Shown: positions 12,747 to 13,347 of the stretch, one piece after another
How positions within the stretch are numbered: position 1 is the first letter of the stretch
Layout: the number at the start of each line of letters is the position of its first letter
Source: JAVXAG01 sp036660615
Lineage (GTDB): Bacteria > Bacillota > Clostridia > Peptostreptococcales > Anaerovoracaceae
Reading direction: 5' to 3'
Assembly (NCBI GenBank): GCA_036660615.1
Contig: JAVXAG010000049.1
Coordinates: 1 to 13,347, forward strand
DNA length: 13,347 nt
The notes under the pieces: model-generated
Told to the model about the DNA's origin: nothing
What the model saw: only the letters and a program-made list of their open reading frames with translations
The model's database searches: none
Translations under genes and position numbers: made by a program

Positions 12747-13163
12747 TTAAATCATATTCAAATTCAATGCCACCGTATACAAAAATCTCTGTTTCCATAT
12801 TTTCCATATGTTATCAGGATATTTTCTTTTTGGATTGATTTGATATATTACACTGTTCATAACATACTGTTTATATATATCCGGTACAATACTCAGCGCT
12901 TCTTTTATTGCCTTTGTTCGCTCTTCTAAAGAAGCTTTTGCTAGTGCCACATCTTCTGTTGGTTTACTGTAGTTGTAATTGTAATTGACTTTAGTCTCAT
13001 TAAAACTGTTATGCCCTTTTAATCCAACTTCGATATCTTCCTTTAATTCTACGATTCTTTCCTCCATTCTTTCCAAATCCCTAACAGCCCATAAAGTTTG
13101 ATAATAAACTGTGTCTGGTAATACATATGCTCTTACTTTTGTTTGTTGCCATTCTCTTGCCAT
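12747..13163 (-). CDS. Phage-type transcriptional regulator-like protein (ArpU/RinA-like), leading the Tad operon
   Basis: The 138-residue basic protein starts MAREWQQTKVRAYVLPD and has a helix VYYQTLWAVRDLERMEERIVELKEDI, a middle linker rich in Asn and Tyr, a second helix (EERTKAIKEALSIVPDIYKQYVMNSVIYQ), and a C-terminal segment (YPDNIWKIWKQRFLYTVALNLNMI) that looks like the helix-turn-helix of small sigma-like regulators. The pattern LPD-x-VYYQ-x-L-x-x-x-RD resembles ArpU/RinA-type late regulators of Firmicutes phages. AAGGAG precedes the ATG. Being first in a pilus locus, it may control it; a domesticated phage gene is possible. Family assignment is tentative. Confidence 0.45.
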   Translation of the reverse strand: MAREWQQTKVRAYVLPDTVYYQTLWAVRDLERMEERIVELKEDIEVGLKGHNSFNETKVNYNYNYSKPTEDVALAKASLEERTKAIKEALSIVPDIYKQYVMNSVIYQINPKRKYPDNIWKIWKQRFLYTVALNLNMI

Positions 13164-13347
13164 GTCTTTCTCCTTTCATTAAGTTAACAAGACGAAACTG
13201 TCCTTGGATATAATTTCCCATACTTGACGTTCTTTAGCAAGCACATTTTGTAAAATATTGTAATATAGTGACTGAAAGTGCATATTTCAGCTTTTTGCTG
13301 CATTTGCCAATTTAATTTTTCATATTAACCCACCTATTAAAGTTGGG
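13164..13347. promoter_or_regulatory. Upstream region of the Tad operon with dyad sequences
   Basis: No gene is seen. The dyad CTGAAA-gtgcata-TTTCAG (13272-13290) could be an operator or a short plus-strand stem followed by CTTTTT. At the edge, CCCACCTATTAAAGTTGGG (13329-13347) forms a weak hairpin whose middle (CACCTATTAAAGT) is shared with the terminator at 11950-11964. No convincing -35/-10 pair for leftward transcription was found. Confidence 0.3.

Overview
The window is AT-rich DNA from what looks like a low-GC Gram-positive bacterium of the Firmicutes, probably Clostridia. The evidence is strong AGGAGG-type ribosome binding sites, frequent GTG and TTG starts, and the layout of the Tad pilus locus. 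A run of exactly 100 N marks a scaffold gap, so this is a draft or metagenome assembly. The organism assignment is inference.

Left part (1-5150). A DUF134-NifX/NifB-type fusion protein with a His/Cys-rich metal-binding tail (695-1477, +) has its own promoter and terminator. Next come the end of a small membrane protein cut by the gap (1534-1758, -) and a leftward operon: ABC ATPase (4352-3477), ABC-2 type permease (3476-2688) and GNAT acetyltransferase (2658-2128), closed by a terminator. This block lies between two inverted copies of a roughly 390-bp repeat (200-585 and 4663-5052). Each copy is itself a large imperfect palindrome centred on CTGTTGCATATGCAACAG, and each carries a near-consensus Fur box on its inner arm. 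Between the ABC operon and the right copy lies a cluster of short hairpins (4392-4616), including a closely packed three-hairpin, cloverleaf-like element. The 3' edge of that element recurs at the left end of the window.

Right part (5155-13163, all on -). This is a compact Tad (tight adherence, type IVc) pilus locus. In transcription order it holds: a phage-regulator-like protein (13163-12747), a membrane-anchored protein of unknown function (12688-11975), an intrinsic terminator, a secreted two-domain protein (11925-10969), CpaB/RcpC (10965-10363), TadZ/CpaE (10348-9599), TadA/CpaF ATPase (9595-8144), TadB (8147-7197), TadC (7174-6494), two tiny pilin-like peptides (6479-6315 and 6261-6121), a strong hairpin, and two TadE/F-like pseudopilins (6020-5622 and 5613-5155). 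TadA powers assembly, TadB/TadC form the inner-membrane platform, TadZ is the probable localisation factor, and the four small proteins beginning MK(N/E) are the probable pilus subunits. No prepilin peptidase, secretin or TadG is present; lack of a secretin fits a one-membrane cell.

The least explained material is the nested palindromic repeat pair with its Fur boxes, the cloverleaf element, the internal translation start in the fusion gene, and the terminator and hairpin inside the pilus operon.
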